Positions 34,597-43,656 of a stretch of 64,000 nt of DNA are shown piece after piece. The DNA is from Qipengyuania mesophila. Lineage in GTDB: Bacteria > Pseudomonadota > Alphaproteobacteria > Sphingomonadales > Sphingomonadaceae. Under the pieces are notes generated by a model. That model was not told the DNA's origin. It saw only the letters and a list, made by a program, of their open reading frames with translations, and did no database searches. Location: contig NZ_JAIGNU010000001.1 in NCBI RefSeq assembly GCF_019711655.1, forward strand, positions 839,501-903,500, written 5' to 3'. The translations under genes and the position numbers were made by a program. Position 1 is the stretch's first letter, and each line of letters starts with the position of its first letter.

Positions 34597-34731
34597 TCGC
34601 TCTCTTTCGGGCGTTGGATGAGTCACACTGATTACCCATTCACCGTGCAGGTGCCAACGGGACGGATGCATCGGGACACGCAATATCCTATTGTCTCCCC
34701 AACAGGTGCTTGGCACCAAGCAGGAGCGATG

Positions 34732-36597
34732 ATGACCGACGACGGCCCCGACCCCTTCACCAACATGTTCGAAGCGCCGGCTAAGCTTGCGCGCACGCTA
34801 TTCGCGCCGCTGGCCGAAGCGACTGCGGGCACGCCGCTGTCGACCGAAGACATGCGCCACTGGACCGAAGTCGGGGCGAAGCTGCAGGGCATGTGGCTGC
34901 AATACCAGACGGAACAGTTGGCCGATCCGCAGACGCTGGCGCCGTGGTTCGATCCGACGCGCTGGATGCAGCTGGCACAGGACTGGTATCGGCAGATGCC
35001 GCTGGCCGATCCCGCGCAGCAGCAGGCGTTGGTGCAGGATGGCGTGGCGCTGTGGCAGCAGGTGATGAATCAGTATACGCTCGGCCCAGATGGTCAGCCG
35101 GGCGCGAAAGACGAAGCCGAATTGCCGCGCCGTGACCGCCGCTTCGCCGATCCGCGCTGGCGCGCGCATCCCGCCTATGCGCTGATCCACCAGACCTACC
35201 TCTTCCTCGCCGAACGCGTCGCCGAGATGGTCGACCGGATGGAGGGCCTGTCGGACGACAAGCGCGAGCAACTGCGCTTCACCACGCGCACCGTCACCGA
35301 AGCAGCGAGCCCGGCGAATTTCCCGTTGCTCAACCCTGTCGTGATGGAGCGCACTCTCGAGACCAGGGGCGAGAACCTCGTCAAGGGCATGGAGCACCTG
35401 CTGGCCGACCTCCGGCGCGGGCAGTTGAGCCATACCGACGCGAGTGCCTTTACGCTGGGCGTGAATATCGCGGTGACGCCTGGCAAGGTGGTCCACGAAA
35501 CGCCGCTCTACCAGCTTATCCAGTATTCGCCCTCGACCGAGGAGGTGATGGAGACGCCGCTGGTGATCTTCCCGCCCTGGATCAACCGCTTCTACATTCT
35601 CGACCTCAACCCGAAGAAGAGCTTCGTCAAATGGGCGGTCGCGCAGGGCGTCACCGTGTTCATGGTCAGTTGGAAATCGGCCGACGCGACCATGCGGGAC
35701 GTGGTGTGGGACGATTACGTCCGCGCGCAGATCGATGCGATCGACCATATCCGCGCGCGGCTCGACGTGCCGAGCGTGCATGCGATCGGCTATTGCGTCG
35801 CGGGGACCACGCTCGCCGCCACGCTCGCACTGCTCCACCGCCGCGGCGATCAGGACAAGGTCAAGAGCGCGACCTTCTTCACCGCGCAGATCGATTTCGA
35901 GAAGGCGGGCGACCTGCTCAATTTCGTCGACGACGGGCAGCTCGGCATGGTCAAGGCGCTGAGTGCCGACGGTTATCTCGACGGGCGCTACATGGCAGCG
36001 ACCTTCAACCTGCTCCGCGGCACCGACCTGATCTGGAACTATGTCGTCAACAACTACCTGCTGGGCGAGGACTATCCCGCCTTCGACCTGCTCCACTGGA
36101 ACGGCGACGTTACCAACCTGCCCGCGAAGTGGCACGAGCAATATCTGCGCGACCTCTACCGCGACAACCGGCTGGTCGAAGCGGACGCGCTGAGCGTCGA
36201 CAACACCCCGATCGATCTCGGCCTCGTCGAGACGCCGACCTATGTCCAGGCGGGCAAGGAGGACCATATCGCGCCGGCCGAAAGCGTGTGGAAGATCCGC
36301 GATCACTTCAAGGGCCCGATCAAATTCGTGCTGGCGGGCTCGGGCCACATCGCCGGCGTGGTCAATCCGCCCGATGCGAACAAATACCAGTACTGGCTCA
36401 ACGATGGCGAGGTCCATACGCTGGCCCAGTTCCGCGAGGGCGCCGTCGAGCATCCGGGCAGCTGGTGGCCCGACTGGATCGAGTGGCTGCGCGCCCAGGA
36501 CGGCGCGCGTGTCTCCGCCACGGGCAAGCGCAAGCCCGGCGGGAAAGGCGATAGAACGATCGAGGACGCTCCCGGCCGCTACGTCGCCACGCGCTGA
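34732..36597 (+). CDS. phaC: Class I poly(3-hydroxyalkanoate) synthase PhaC
   Basis: 621 residues; ATG at 34732 chosen because AGGAG lies 5 bases upstream, rather than the adjacent ATG at 34729 (2 bases). The N-terminal region about 1-210 is the helical class I extension. The alpha/beta-hydrolase catalytic domain holds the lipase-like box GYCVAG with Cys355, Asp511 in GKEDHIAP and His539 in GSGHIAGVVNP. The enzyme polymerises 3-hydroxyacyl-CoA into storage granules. A phasin gene lies 1.3 kb downstream, and a PHA-granule gene at 62989-63291. The length is normal for class I. Confidence 0.93.
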   Translation: MTDDGPDPFTNMFEAPAKLARTLFAPLAEATAGTPLSTEDMRHWTEVGAKLQGMWLQYQTEQLADPQTLAPWFDPTRWMQLAQDWYRQMPLADPAQQQALVQDGVALWQQVMNQYTLGPDGQPGAKDEAELPRRDRRFADPRWRAHPAYALIHQTYLFLAERVAEMVDRMEGLSDDKREQLRFTTRTVTEAASPANFPLLNPVVMERTLETRGENLVKGMEHLLADLRRGQLSHTDASAFTLGVNIAVTPGKVVHETPLYQLIQYSPSTEEVMETPLVIFPPWINRFYILDLNPKKSFVKWAVAQGVTVFMVSWKSADATMRDVVWDDYVRAQIDAIDHIRARLDVPSVHAIGYCVAGTTLAATLALLHRRGDQDKVKSATFFTAQIDFEKAGDLLNFVDDGQLGMVKALSADGYLDGRYMAATFNLLRGTDLIWNYVVNNYLLGEDYPAFDLLHWNGDVTNLPAKWHEQYLRDLYRDNRLVEADALSVDNTPIDLGLVETPTYVQAGKEDHIAPAESVWKIRDHFKGPIKFVLAGSGHIAGVVNPPDANKYQYWLNDGEVHTLAQFREGAVEHPGSWWPDWIEWLRAQDGARVSATGKRKPGGKGDRTIEDAPGRYVATR

Positions 36598-36617
36598 CAC
36601 GCCTGTTGGAGAAATGC

Positions 36618-37745
36618 ATGAAAATTCGCCGAGCCACGATGCTTGCCGTCGCCGGCATTCTGATCGCTGCCACCACCGCCCGGGCGGACGAGATCGAACT
36701 GCGCGATAGCGTGTTCTTGGAGTTCGAATTCGAAGCGCGGATGACCGCCGATATCGCGTTGGCGGATGTCGACGGAGACGGCGATCTCGATGTGCTCGCC
36801 GCGAACGGACGCCACTGGGCGCAGCCGGATTTCGTATACCTCAACAATGGCGACGGCCGGCTGCTCGAAGCCCTCCCGATCGGGCGCGGCCCGTCGGCGA
36901 GTTATCGTGTCCAGCCGGGCGATTACGACGGCGATGGCGACATCGACATCGTGGTCGTGCGCGACCTGCTTGCGGCGGTCGTTCTGGTCAATGACGGCAA
37001 GGGGAATTTCGCCGAGGCCGGCACACTCGAGGGCAGCGGAGGCTCCGCGCGCAATGCGGTCGGCCTCGATGCCAATGGCGATGACCGTTCTGACATCGCC
37101 ATTGCGCGACGCCGGGGCCCGGACCTGTTGTTCCTTGGCCTCGGGGACATGCGGTTTTCGCCCGCGATTGAACTGCCGGGCACCGACGGTCCCTCGACCG
37201 GGATGGCCACCGGCGATTTCGACGGTGACGGCGATACCGACCTTGCGATCGCCCGGCGCGAGGGTGCGGCGAGCCTGGTCCTGCTTAACGATGGGATGGG
37301 GAACTTCTCCGCCACCCCTCTCTCGGGGACCGAAGGCGACAATCGCCAGCTCGTCGCCGCTGACATGGATGGCGACGGCGATGCCGACATCATGCTCGGC
37401 CGCGACGATGGGTCGGTCGCCCTTCTCGCCAATCGGGGCGACGGGAGCTTCGCCGCCCCGCGCGCCATCGCCGCGGGCACGCAACCCGTGCAGTCGATGG
37501 CGGCGGTGGATTTCGACGGCGACGGCCTGGTCGATCTCGCGCTCGGTACCGAAGGTCGCAATGCCATCCTGCACAATCGCGGCAAGGCTGAATTCGTCTA
37601 TACCGAGCTCGAGGAGGAGCTCGCCGATACCTACGGCATCGCGGCGGGCGATATCGACGGCGATGGCCTCCCCGATCTCGTGATCGCCAATTCCGAGGCA
37701 GCCAACAAGATCATGCTCAATCGCACGGAAGGCGAGGAGCGCTGA
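36618..37745 (+). CDS. Secreted FG-GAP/VCBS repeat protein
   Basis: 375 residues; ATG at 36618 with GGAG upstream. The signal peptide is MKIRRATMLAVAGILIAATTARAD. Then about seven beta-propeller blades follow, each with a calcium-binding loop of the type DxDGDGDxD (DVDGDGDLDVL, DYDGDGDIDIV, DFDGDGDTDLA, DMDGDGDADIM, DFDGDGLVDLA, DIDGDGLPDLV). Such periplasmic or extracellular propellers bind ligands or act in adhesion; the role is unknown. Starts 20 bases after phaC and may share its transcript. Confidence 0.85.
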   Translation: MKIRRATMLAVAGILIAATTARADEIELRDSVFLEFEFEARMTADIALADVDGDGDLDVLAANGRHWAQPDFVYLNNGDGRLLEALPIGRGPSASYRVQPGDYDGDGDIDIVVVRDLLAAVVLVNDGKGNFAEAGTLEGSGGSARNAVGLDANGDDRSDIAIARRRGPDLLFLGLGDMRFSPAIELPGTDGPSTGMATGDFDGDGDTDLAIARREGAASLVLLNDGMGNFSATPLSGTEGDNRQLVAADMDGDGDADIMLGRDDGSVALLANRGDGSFAAPRAIAAGTQPVQSMAAVDFDGDGLVDLALGTEGRNAILHNRGKAEFVYTELEEELADTYGIAAGDIDGDGLPDLVIANSEAANKIMLNRTEGEER

Positions 37746-37782
37746 CCCTCAAGCCATTGGCTAGATGAGGGTTTTCCGCTTA

Positions 37783-37846
37783 TTGTGCACTGCACAAAAA
37801 TCGCTTGACTTCGCAATTGCAATGCCTATTTTGTGCACTGCAACAA
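37783..37846 (+). promoter_or_regulatory. Phasin promoter flanked by two TTGTGCACTGCA operators
   Basis: A perfect palindrome TTGTGCA-C-TGCACAA lies at 37783-37797, and a close copy TTGTGCACTGCAACAA at 37831-37846. Between them are TTGACT (37805-37810) and TATTTT (37827-37832) with a 16-base spacer, a good sigma-70-type promoter. A regulator bound to both sites would block the promoter. The PHA-responsive repressor PhaR controls phasin genes in relatives and is the best guess for the binder. Confidence 0.65.
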
Positions 37847-37859
37847 ATCGAGGTTTCCG

Positions 37860-38654
37860 ATGTCCGAGAACCAGAGCAAGATCGACGCCGCCGCCGAGAA
37901 GGCTTTCGCCGAGGCAGCGGAAAAGAAGACCGCCGAGGCGGTGAGCGCGAAGAAGGTCGAACAGGCCGTCGAAGCGGACACCACAGCTCCGGTGAAGGCC
38001 GAGACCGTCGCGAAGGCGGTCGCCGCGGAACCGAAGAAGGCTCCGGCCAAGAAGGCCGCGCCGAAGAAGGCCCTCGCGAAGAAAGCTGCACCGGCCACCA
38101 AGCCGACTGTCGCGAAAAAGACCAAGGCGGCCCCCAAGAAGGCCGCTCCGACCAAGGCGGAAGCCGCCAAGACCACTCCGATTTCCCAGTTGAAGGATAC
38201 CATCATGGCCACTGCCAAGAAGACCGCAACCACCGATTACACTGCCAAGGCCAAGGAAATGGCTGCCGACATGCAGACCCGCGCCAAGGCCGCCTATGAC
38301 AAGGGCACCGAAATGACCAAGGACGCCGTCGAATTCCAGAAGGGCAATCTCGAAGCCCTCGTCGCTTCGGGCAAGATCCTCGCCGCCGGCATGCAGGACA
38401 TGGGCCGCACCTATGTCGAGGAAGCCAAGTCGGCTGCCGAAACCGTCCAGGAAGACGTCAAGAAGTTCACCGCGATCAAGTCGCCGACCGAACTGTTCCA
38501 GCTGCAGGGCGAAATCGCCCGCCGCAACTTCGACGCGCTGGTCGCGACCACCTCGAAGAACACGGAAGCCATGCTCAAGCTGGCGAACGAAGCCTTCGCA
38601 CCGGTGTCAACCCGCATGAGCCTCGCCGCCGAAAAGGTCCGCAAGGCCGCCTAA
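37860..38654 (+). CDS. phaP: Phasin family protein with Ala/Lys-rich N-terminus
   Basis: 264 residues; GAGG lies 6-10 bases before the ATG. Residues 40-110 are a low-complexity Lys/Ala/Pro stretch like histone-like tails (PKKAPAKKAAPKKALAKKAA). From about residue 115 the phasin domain begins: DMQTRAKAAYDKGTEMTKDAVEFQK, helical, followed by PTELFQLQGEIARRNFDALVA. Phasins coat PHA granules; the basic tail might hold granules to the nucleoid, as PhaM does in other bacteria (inference). A promoter with two operator-like sites lies upstream, a terminator downstream. Confidence 0.88.
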   Translation: MSENQSKIDAAAEKAFAEAAEKKTAEAVSAKKVEQAVEADTTAPVKAETVAKAVAAEPKKAPAKKAAPKKALAKKAAPATKPTVAKKTKAAPKKAAPTKAEAAKTTPISQLKDTIMATAKKTATTDYTAKAKEMAADMQTRAKAAYDKGTEMTKDAVEFQKGNLEALVASGKILAAGMQDMGRTYVEEAKSAAETVQEDVKKFTAIKSPTELFQLQGEIARRNFDALVATTSKNTEAMLKLANEAFAPVSTRMSLAAEKVRKAA

Positions 38655-38723
38655 GGCGAATTACAGCTTCAATTCTGTCGGGCACTCTCTCCTCTCTCCC
38701 TCGCCCGGCGAATTGGACACCGT

Positions 38724-38758
38724 GGGTCGGATGGTCTCGTGCCATCCGACCCTTTTTT
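38724..38758 (+). terminator. Rho-independent terminator after the phasin gene
   Basis: Perfect 11-bp stem (GGGTCGGATGG / CCATCCGACCC) with a 7-base loop, followed by TTTTTT. Confidence 0.9.
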
Positions 38759-38828
38759 CGTCTTCCCACGAGGTCACCGCTCGAGTGCGTGTTGCTGGTG
38801 CCTTGCGATTTGGCCGAGCGATACGATA

Positions 38829-39203
38829 ATGGCCCCTGAAATGTCCCAGATTCCGACTCCCCTCCCGATCCGCGCCACCGATGGCGATGACGATGCGCGC
38901 GATGGCGAAGGCCAGGTCGGCATTGCCACCAAGACCCGCGCCAAGCCGAAGAAGCCAAGCCAGTACAAGGTGCTGCTCCTGAACGACGACTACACTCCGA
39001 TGGAATTCGTGGTGATCGTGCTCAAGCGCTTCTTCCGCATGGACATGGAGGAAGCGACGCGGGTGATGCTCCACGTCCACCAGAAGGGCGTCGGCGTCTG
39101 CGGCATCTTCCCCTACGAAGTCGCGGAGACCAAGGTCCACCAGGTGATGGACTTCGCCCGCCAGAACCAGCACCCGCTGCAGTGCACGCTGGAAAAGGCC
39201 TGA
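38829..39203 (+). CDS. clpS: ClpS adaptor protein
   Basis: 124 residues from ATG 38829 (a second ATG is at 38841; both ribosome sites are weak). The ClpS core is clear: [20 protein letters not shown] with the NDD motif that binds N-degron residues, [21 protein letters not shown], and [15 protein letters not shown]. It delivers proteins with a destabilising N-terminal residue to ClpAP. Aat, which makes such N-termini, is encoded at 55729-56412. The N-terminal 40 residues are disordered, as usual. Confidence 0.93.
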   Translation: MAPEMSQIPTPLPIRATDGDDDARDGEGQVGIATKTRAKPKKPSQYKVLLLNDDYTPMEFVVIVLKRFFRMDMEEATRVMLHVHQKGVGVCGIFPYEVAETKVHQVMDFARQNQHPLQCTLEKA

Positions 39204-39294
39204 GCGCCTGCCCCTGAGCCGCAACCACAAGGGGCATGACCTGCGCCGAAAAGCGCGCTAGGGGCAGCGGCGGAGACAATCGACCGGCGGCACC

Positions 39295-40515
39295 TTGTTC
39301 AAGTTCATTCCCAGCATCGATCGGTATATCTTCCGGCTCGTGATCGTGCCGATGCTGGCCGTGTTCGCGATCGCCGCTTCGCTGCTGGTACTCGACAAGA
39401 TGCTGCGACTGTTCGATTTCGTCGCGGTCGAAGGCGGCCCCGTGGGCGTCGTCTTCAAGATGCTGATGGCACTGATCCCCGAATACGCCAGCCTCGCCAT
39501 TCCGCTCGGCCTGCTGCTCGGCATATTGCTCGCCTTCCGCAAGCTCGCCACCACCAGCGAGCTCGACGTGTTCCGCGCGGTCGGGCTCGGCTACGGGCGG
39601 CTCCTGCGCGTCCCCTTCGCAATCACCGCCGTGTTGATGGTGATCAATGTCGCGCTGGTGTTCTTCATCCAGCCGATCAGCCGTTACTACTACGAGCAAA
39701 TGGAATACGAGCTGCGCTCGGGCGCGCTCGGCGCGTCGATCAAGGTCGGCGAGTTCACCACGCTGGCCGATCGCATGGCGTTGAGGATCGAAGAGAGTGA
39801 GGACGACGGGCGGCGCCTCAAGGGCATTTTCGCGCGTGTTTCCAACGATAAGGGCCAGGTGCTGTCGATTTCGGCCAAGGAAGGCGCCTTTCTTGCAACG
39901 ACCGACAATCCCGACACGATCATCCTGCGGCTCACCGATGGGACGATCGTTCAGGATACCGGCAGCCAGACCCCGCGCGTGCTCACCTTCACTCGCCACG
40001 ACCTGCCGATCGACCTTCCCAAGATCGAACAATTCCGCGCCCGCGGCGATGCCGAGCGCGAGTACATCCTGCCCGAACTGCTGCGTATCGGCTGGAGCGC
40101 CACCCAGCCCGACGAAAAGCGCGACGCCAGCCAGGCCAGCTTCAACTTCCGCCTCGTCGAAGTGGTGATGATGGCGCTGATGCCGCTGCTGGCAGTGGCG
40201 TTGGGGATCCCACCGAAGCGGTCAACCAGCGCATTGGGCGTGTTCCTTTCGATCGTGATGGTGGTCGCCTATCACAAGGTCAATCAGTACGGGGAAGACA
40301 TCGCCGCGCTCGGTCGGCTCGACGCAATCGTCGCTCTGTGGGGACCATTCCTGCTGTTCGCCGCGTTGATCATATGGATGTACTGGCGCGTCGCTCACGT
40401 CCCTGGCGGGCAGGCGATCGGTGCGCTGGAAATCTGGTTCGGCAAAATGAGCAAGCGGGTTGGCAAGCTGTTCCGCCGCCGGCGACTGACGATCGACCTT
40501 GCGGCGGCCGAATAA
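39295..40515 (+). CDS. lptF: LPS export permease LptF
   Basis: 406 residues from a TTG start. LptF/LptG permease layout: membrane helices at about 14-34, 55-80 and 100-125 with IPEYASLAIPLGLLLGILLAFRK as a typical block, a periplasmic beta-jellyroll (about 135-260), and three C-terminal helices (GIPPKRSTSALG with the family turn). With LptG and the ATPase LptB it extracts LPS from the inner membrane. lptG follows 10 bases downstream. Confidence 0.9.
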   Translation: MFKFIPSIDRYIFRLVIVPMLAVFAIAASLLVLDKMLRLFDFVAVEGGPVGVVFKMLMALIPEYASLAIPLGLLLGILLAFRKLATTSELDVFRAVGLGYGRLLRVPFAITAVLMVINVALVFFIQPISRYYYEQMEYELRSGALGASIKVGEFTTLADRMALRIEESEDDGRRLKGIFARVSNDKGQVLSISAKEGAFLATTDNPDTIILRLTDGTIVQDTGSQTPRVLTFTRHDLPIDLPKIEQFRARGDAEREYILPELLRIGWSATQPDEKRDASQASFNFRLVEVVMMALMPLLAVALGIPPKRSTSALGVFLSIVMVVAYHKVNQYGEDIAALGRLDAIVALWGPFLLFAALIIWMYWRVAHVPGGQAIGALEIWFGKMSKRVGKLFRRRRLTIDLAAAE

Positions 40516-40525
40516 CGGGAACTCC

Positions 40526-41623
40526 ATGCAGCTCGACTTCTTCCCCTCGCGCACGCTGACGCTCTATCTAGCCAAGCTCTTCGCAGCGCGGATCGCGGCC
40601 ATGCTGTTCGTCCTCGTGCTCGTGCTGCTGATGCTCGACCTGCTCTCGACCAGCGGCGAAATCCTCGCCGTTCCGGGCAATGGACAGGGCGAACTGCTGA
40701 CCTATGCAGGGCTCCGCATCCCGCAGCTGATCGCGCGCTTCATGCCCTATTCGGTGCTGCTGGCGACGCTTATCACGCTGGTCACGCTCAACCAGAACAG
40801 CGAGGTCATCGCGATGAAGGCGGCGGGGCTTTCCGCACACCAGGTGCTGGCGCCGCTGCTGCTGACCGCAGGGCTCGTCTCGCTCGCCAGCTTCGGCTTC
40901 AACGAGCGCGTCGTTACCCGCGCCACCGAAACGCTCAAGGCCTGGGACGCGGTCGAATACGGCCCGATACCGACCGAAAGCCGCGTGCGCACGAACATCT
41001 ATCTGAGCGACGACGGCAACATCCTCACCGCCGCCTACCTCGCCGGCACGGGCGAGGCGATCGCCATGCGCAAGGTCACCTGGTACCGCCGCAATGCTGA
41101 TGGGATGATCGTCGAGCAGATCGCCGCCGACAGCGCGCGCTACGCCAATCCCGGCTGGCGGCTGGAGGGGATCACCCGTTTCAGCGTCCAAAGCGCGGTT
41201 ACTGACAAGCCCCGCTCGCTCGTAGTGGGCGAGGCGCTGACCCCCGACCAGATCGACCTCGCCAAGATCGATCCCGATTCCGAGCCCTTCTGGACGCTCA
41301 CCGGCTCGATCGCCGAGTTCGAACGCGCCGGCCGCCGCACGGCGGAACTCCGGGCGAAATGGTGGCACAAGATCTCCGGGCCGCTATCGGCCTTCCTAAT
41401 GCCCCTACTCGGTGCGGTGGCAGCCTTCGGCCTCGCACGTTCGGGCCAGCTGTTCGTTCGCGCAGTCATCGGGATGGCCTTGGGCTTCGCCTATTTTGTA
41501 GTCGACAACGCAGCGCTCGCGATGGGCAGCTTCGGGGGCTACCCGCCGTTCCTCGCCGCCTGGGCCCCGTTCTTCCTGTTCCTGCTCATCGGCGAGACGG
41601 TGCTGATCCGCACCGAGGAATGA
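40526..41623 (+). CDS. lptG: LPS export permease LptG
   Basis: 365 residues; ATG at 40526 with GGGA upstream. Same fold as LptF: TM1-3 in the first 110 residues (AAMLFVLVLVLLMLDLLS, RFMPYSVLLATLITLVTLNQNSEVIAMKAAGLS), a periplasmic region, then C-terminal helices with LSAFLMPLLGAVAAFG and MALGFAYFVVDN. Partner of LptF in the LptB2FG exporter. The end overlaps the acetyltransferase start (ATGA). Confidence 0.9.
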   Translation: MQLDFFPSRTLTLYLAKLFAARIAAMLFVLVLVLLMLDLLSTSGEILAVPGNGQGELLTYAGLRIPQLIARFMPYSVLLATLITLVTLNQNSEVIAMKAAGLSAHQVLAPLLLTAGLVSLASFGFNERVVTRATETLKAWDAVEYGPIPTESRVRTNIYLSDDGNILTAAYLAGTGEAIAMRKVTWYRRNADGMIVEQIAADSARYANPGWRLEGITRFSVQSAVTDKPRSLVVGEALTPDQIDLAKIDPDSEPFWTLTGSIAEFERAGRRTAELRAKWWHKISGPLSAFLMPLLGAVAAFGLARSGQLFVRAVIGMALGFAYFVVDNAALAMGSFGGYPPFLAAWAPFFLFLLIGETVLIRTEE

Positions 41624-42138
41624 GCCACTTCTCGATCCGTCTCGCACGAGTGGAGGATGCCCGGCACCTCCCCGCCATCGAACTCGCCGCAGGGCAGTTG
41701 TTTCGTGAAATCGAAGGACTCGCCGGCGTGGCGGGCATGCATGCCATCCCCGCAGAAGAGCAGGCAGCCCTCATCCGCAAGGGCCATTCGCTGGTCGCAG
41801 AATCGCAAGGCCGGCTGGTCGGGTTCATCTCGACCGAACCGTTCCGCCGCGAACTGCATATCCGCGAGCTTTCGGTACATCCCGACATGCAGCGGCAGGG
41901 CGTGGGGTCGGTCCTCCTGCGCGCGCTCGGCATCGATGCGCGCAACAGCGGCTTCGCCGCGCTCACCCTCACCACTTTCGCCGACGTGCCGTGGAATGCG
42001 CCCTTCTATGCGAGGCACGGCTTCGAGATGGTGGCAGACCTCGATGTCTACCCGCGGCTCAAGGCCGATATCGAGCAGGAGGTCGCGCATGGCCTGCCGC
42101 GCGAGCGGCGCTGGGCGATGATCCGCTTCCTCGACTGA
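41620..42138 (+). CDS. GNAT-family N-acetyltransferase
   Basis: 172 residues; ATG at 41620 overlaps the lptG stop by 4 bases, with GAGGA directly before it. The GNAT core is ELHIRELSVHPDMQRQGVGSVLLRAL, containing the acetyl-CoA pyrophosphate loop QRQGVG, followed by TLTTFADVPWNAPFYARHGFE. Transfers an acetyl group to an unknown amine. The link to LPS export is only by position. Confidence 0.85.
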   Translation: MSHFSIRLARVEDARHLPAIELAAGQLFREIEGLAGVAGMHAIPAEEQAALIRKGHSLVAESQGRLVGFISTEPFRRELHIRELSVHPDMQRQGVGSVLLRALGIDARNSGFAALTLTTFADVPWNAPFYARHGFEMVADLDVYPRLKADIEQEVAHGLPRERRWAMIRFLD

Positions 42139-42149
42139 ACCATTTTCCG

Positions 42150-42174
42150 GGAACCTCCCGCGACACAGGCTGTT
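42150..42174 (+). promoter_or_regulatory. Candidate EcfG-type promoter of the small lipoprotein gene
   Basis: GGAAC, 16 bases, TGTT. The EcfG consensus in alphaproteobacteria is GGAAC-N16/17-CGTT; one base of the -10 element differs. Lies 34 bases upstream of the gene at 42208. Confidence 0.4.
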
Positions 42175-42207
42175 CTTGCCACAATGTTGCCACAAAGGAG
42201 ACGTGAC

Positions 42208-42462
42208 ATGACCAAACTCGCCATTCCCGCGCTCGCCGCCGCTCTCGCGCTCGCCGCCTGCGGCGAGGCCGATGCGCCCGAAACCGCCGACACCGCAGCG
42301 ACTGACACCGCCGACACCACTGTGATCACCCCGACCGCGACCGAAACCGTCGTTGCCGACCCGGTCGAGACCGAAGAAGGCTCGAGCCTGACGATCGATG
42401 GCGAAGATGTCGATGCGACCGTCAGCGAAGACGGCGTCAAGGCCGACATCAACGTCGACTGA
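42208..42462 (+). CDS. Small acidic lipoprotein
   Basis: 84 residues; AAAGGAG 8 bases upstream. Signal peptide MTKLAIPALAAALALAAC with lipobox LAAC; the mature protein is Thr/Asp/Glu-rich (ETADTAATDTADTT) and ends in short repeats of D/V (DGEDVDATVSEDGVKADINV). It should be anchored to a membrane by lipid. No known domain. Followed by a terminator. Confidence 0.75.
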   Translation: MTKLAIPALAAALALAACGEADAPETADTAATDTADTTVITPTATETVVADPVETEEGSSLTIDGEDVDATVSEDGVKADINVD

Positions 42463-42502
42463 GATTGATCGCTTTGCCCGGCCTAATACCGGGTGAAATG
42501 CG

Positions 42503-42540
42503 AAAGGCCGCTCCCACCCACCGAGGGGAGCGGCCTTTTT
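42503..42540. terminator. Bidirectional terminator between lipoprotein and desaturase genes
   Basis: Inverted repeat AAAGGCCGCTCCC / GGGAGCGGCCTTT with a T run on the plus strand and the matching A run for the minus strand; placed between convergent genes. Confidence 0.88.
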
Positions 42541-42558
42541 GCCGTTCCGGAGACGGGA

Positions 42559-43656
42559 TTAGCCGCGCGGACGCATGGTGCTTCGCGCGATCCGCGCGAC
42601 GAGCACCGCCATCCCCGCATGGTTGGCCCCGTGATAGCTCGACTCCGCCGCCAGTTCGGCGACCAGCCGGCGATGCGCCTCGGGCAGCGAATGATAGGGC
42701 ATCGAGGGCATCAAATGGTGCAGTGCGTGATAACGCAGCCCCACCGGCGCCCACAGTTCCGCGATGCGGCCGGGCGGCGGGACATTGACGCTGTCGAGGA
42801 ATTGCGCGGTGACGGTCATCGCCTCGCCCTCGTTCTCCCACAGATGCGCGACCAGAGTGCGCAGCTGGTTGAGCAGCGCGACTACCGAGGCGACCGCGAG
42901 CGCGACGAGCAGTGGCTTCCAGCCGAAGGCGAAGACGCTGCCGATCAGCGCCCAGCTCCACAGCATGCCGCCGAGCTCCTGCAGCAGGACGCGCCGCGTC
43001 AGATCGCCTTCGGGCGGGCGGCGACGGAATTCGGGATTGATCGCCAACGCACTCAGCCGCTGCCAGGTGAGGCGGCGGATCGGCGGGATGATGGTCCCGA
43101 GCGGGACCAGCACGGCGAAGCGAAGCAGCAGCGCAGCCGGCGCGAGCAGCGCGATCAGCACGAAGGCGGGTAGGCTCCACGGCTTCATCAAGGCCAACGG
43201 AAGATATTCGGGGTCCTCGATGGTCCCGTATTGCGTGCGCTTGTGGTGCAGCGTGTGGACCTGTTCGTACATGAAGGATGGGGTCAACATGGGAATGCCG
43301 ACAAACGCGTTCCATGCAGCGCGAAAGCCCGGCAGCGCGCCGTTCCGGAAATGCGAGATCTCGTGGATGAACAGCAGCGCGCGATAGAGCGCGAGCACCG
43401 AAAGCACCCCCAGCGCGACTGCCACCGGAACGCTCTTGACGAAAATCGCGCCCGCCAGCGCGGCGTAACCGACCAGCGCCGAACCGATCATGTCGGGCCA
43501 ATAGATGTCCGCGCGATGCGCCGCGATATCCTTGGTCAGGTCGCGCGCAGCACGGAGCATCGCCTTGTCGTCGGGGATCTGGGCATGCCAGCCCGAACCC
43601 GCGTTACGACGCGAGACGATGTCGGCAGCCGGAATCGGTGTCTGTTGCACATTCAT
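42559..43656 (-). CDS. Membrane fatty acid desaturase family protein
   Basis: 365 residues; ATG at 43656 with AGGAA 8 bases upstream. The three histidine boxes of membrane desaturases/hydroxylases are present: HEISH (in LLFIHEISHFRNG), HTLHHKR, and HALHH (in RYHALHHLMPSMPYHSL). Four or more membrane helices surround them. Introduces a double bond or hydroxyl into a lipid acyl chain; the substrate is unknown. Confidence 0.88.
   Translation of the reverse strand: MNVQQTPIPAADIVSRRNAGSGWHAQIPDDKAMLRAARDLTKDIAAHRADIYWPDMIGSALVGYAALAGAIFVKSVPVAVALGVLSVLALYRALLFIHEISHFRNGALPGFRAAWNAFVGIPMLTPSFMYEQVHTLHHKRTQYGTIEDPEYLPLALMKPWSLPAFVLIALLAPAALLLRFAVLVPLGTIIPPIRRLTWQRLSALAINPEFRRRPPEGDLTRRVLLQELGGMLWSWALIGSVFAFGWKPLLVALAVASVVALLNQLRTLVAHLWENEGEAMTVTAQFLDSVNVPPPGRIAELWAPVGLRYHALHHLMPSMPYHSLPEAHRRLVAELAAESSYHGANHAGMAVLVARIARSTMRPRG

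Noticed and set aside
33335..34639. Upstream extension of the winged-helix regulator frame to 688 codons
   Set aside because: The extra 435 codons overlap the aminotransferase gene on the same strand in another frame and are Arg-rich nonsense; the real start is near 33334.
33256..34731. Upstream extension of the phaC frame to 1113 codons
   Set aside because: This part is antisense to the aminotransferase; the AGGAG before 34732 marks the true start.
34798..36600. 600-codon minus-strand frame over phaC
   Set aside because: Antisense to a clear PhaC with a full catalytic triad; the product is low-complexity and has no recognisable domain. It comes from high third-position GC.
39209..39236. 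TGCCCCT/AGGGGCA hairpin after clpS as a terminator
   Set aside because: Only 7 bp with a 14-base loop and no T run; too weak to call.
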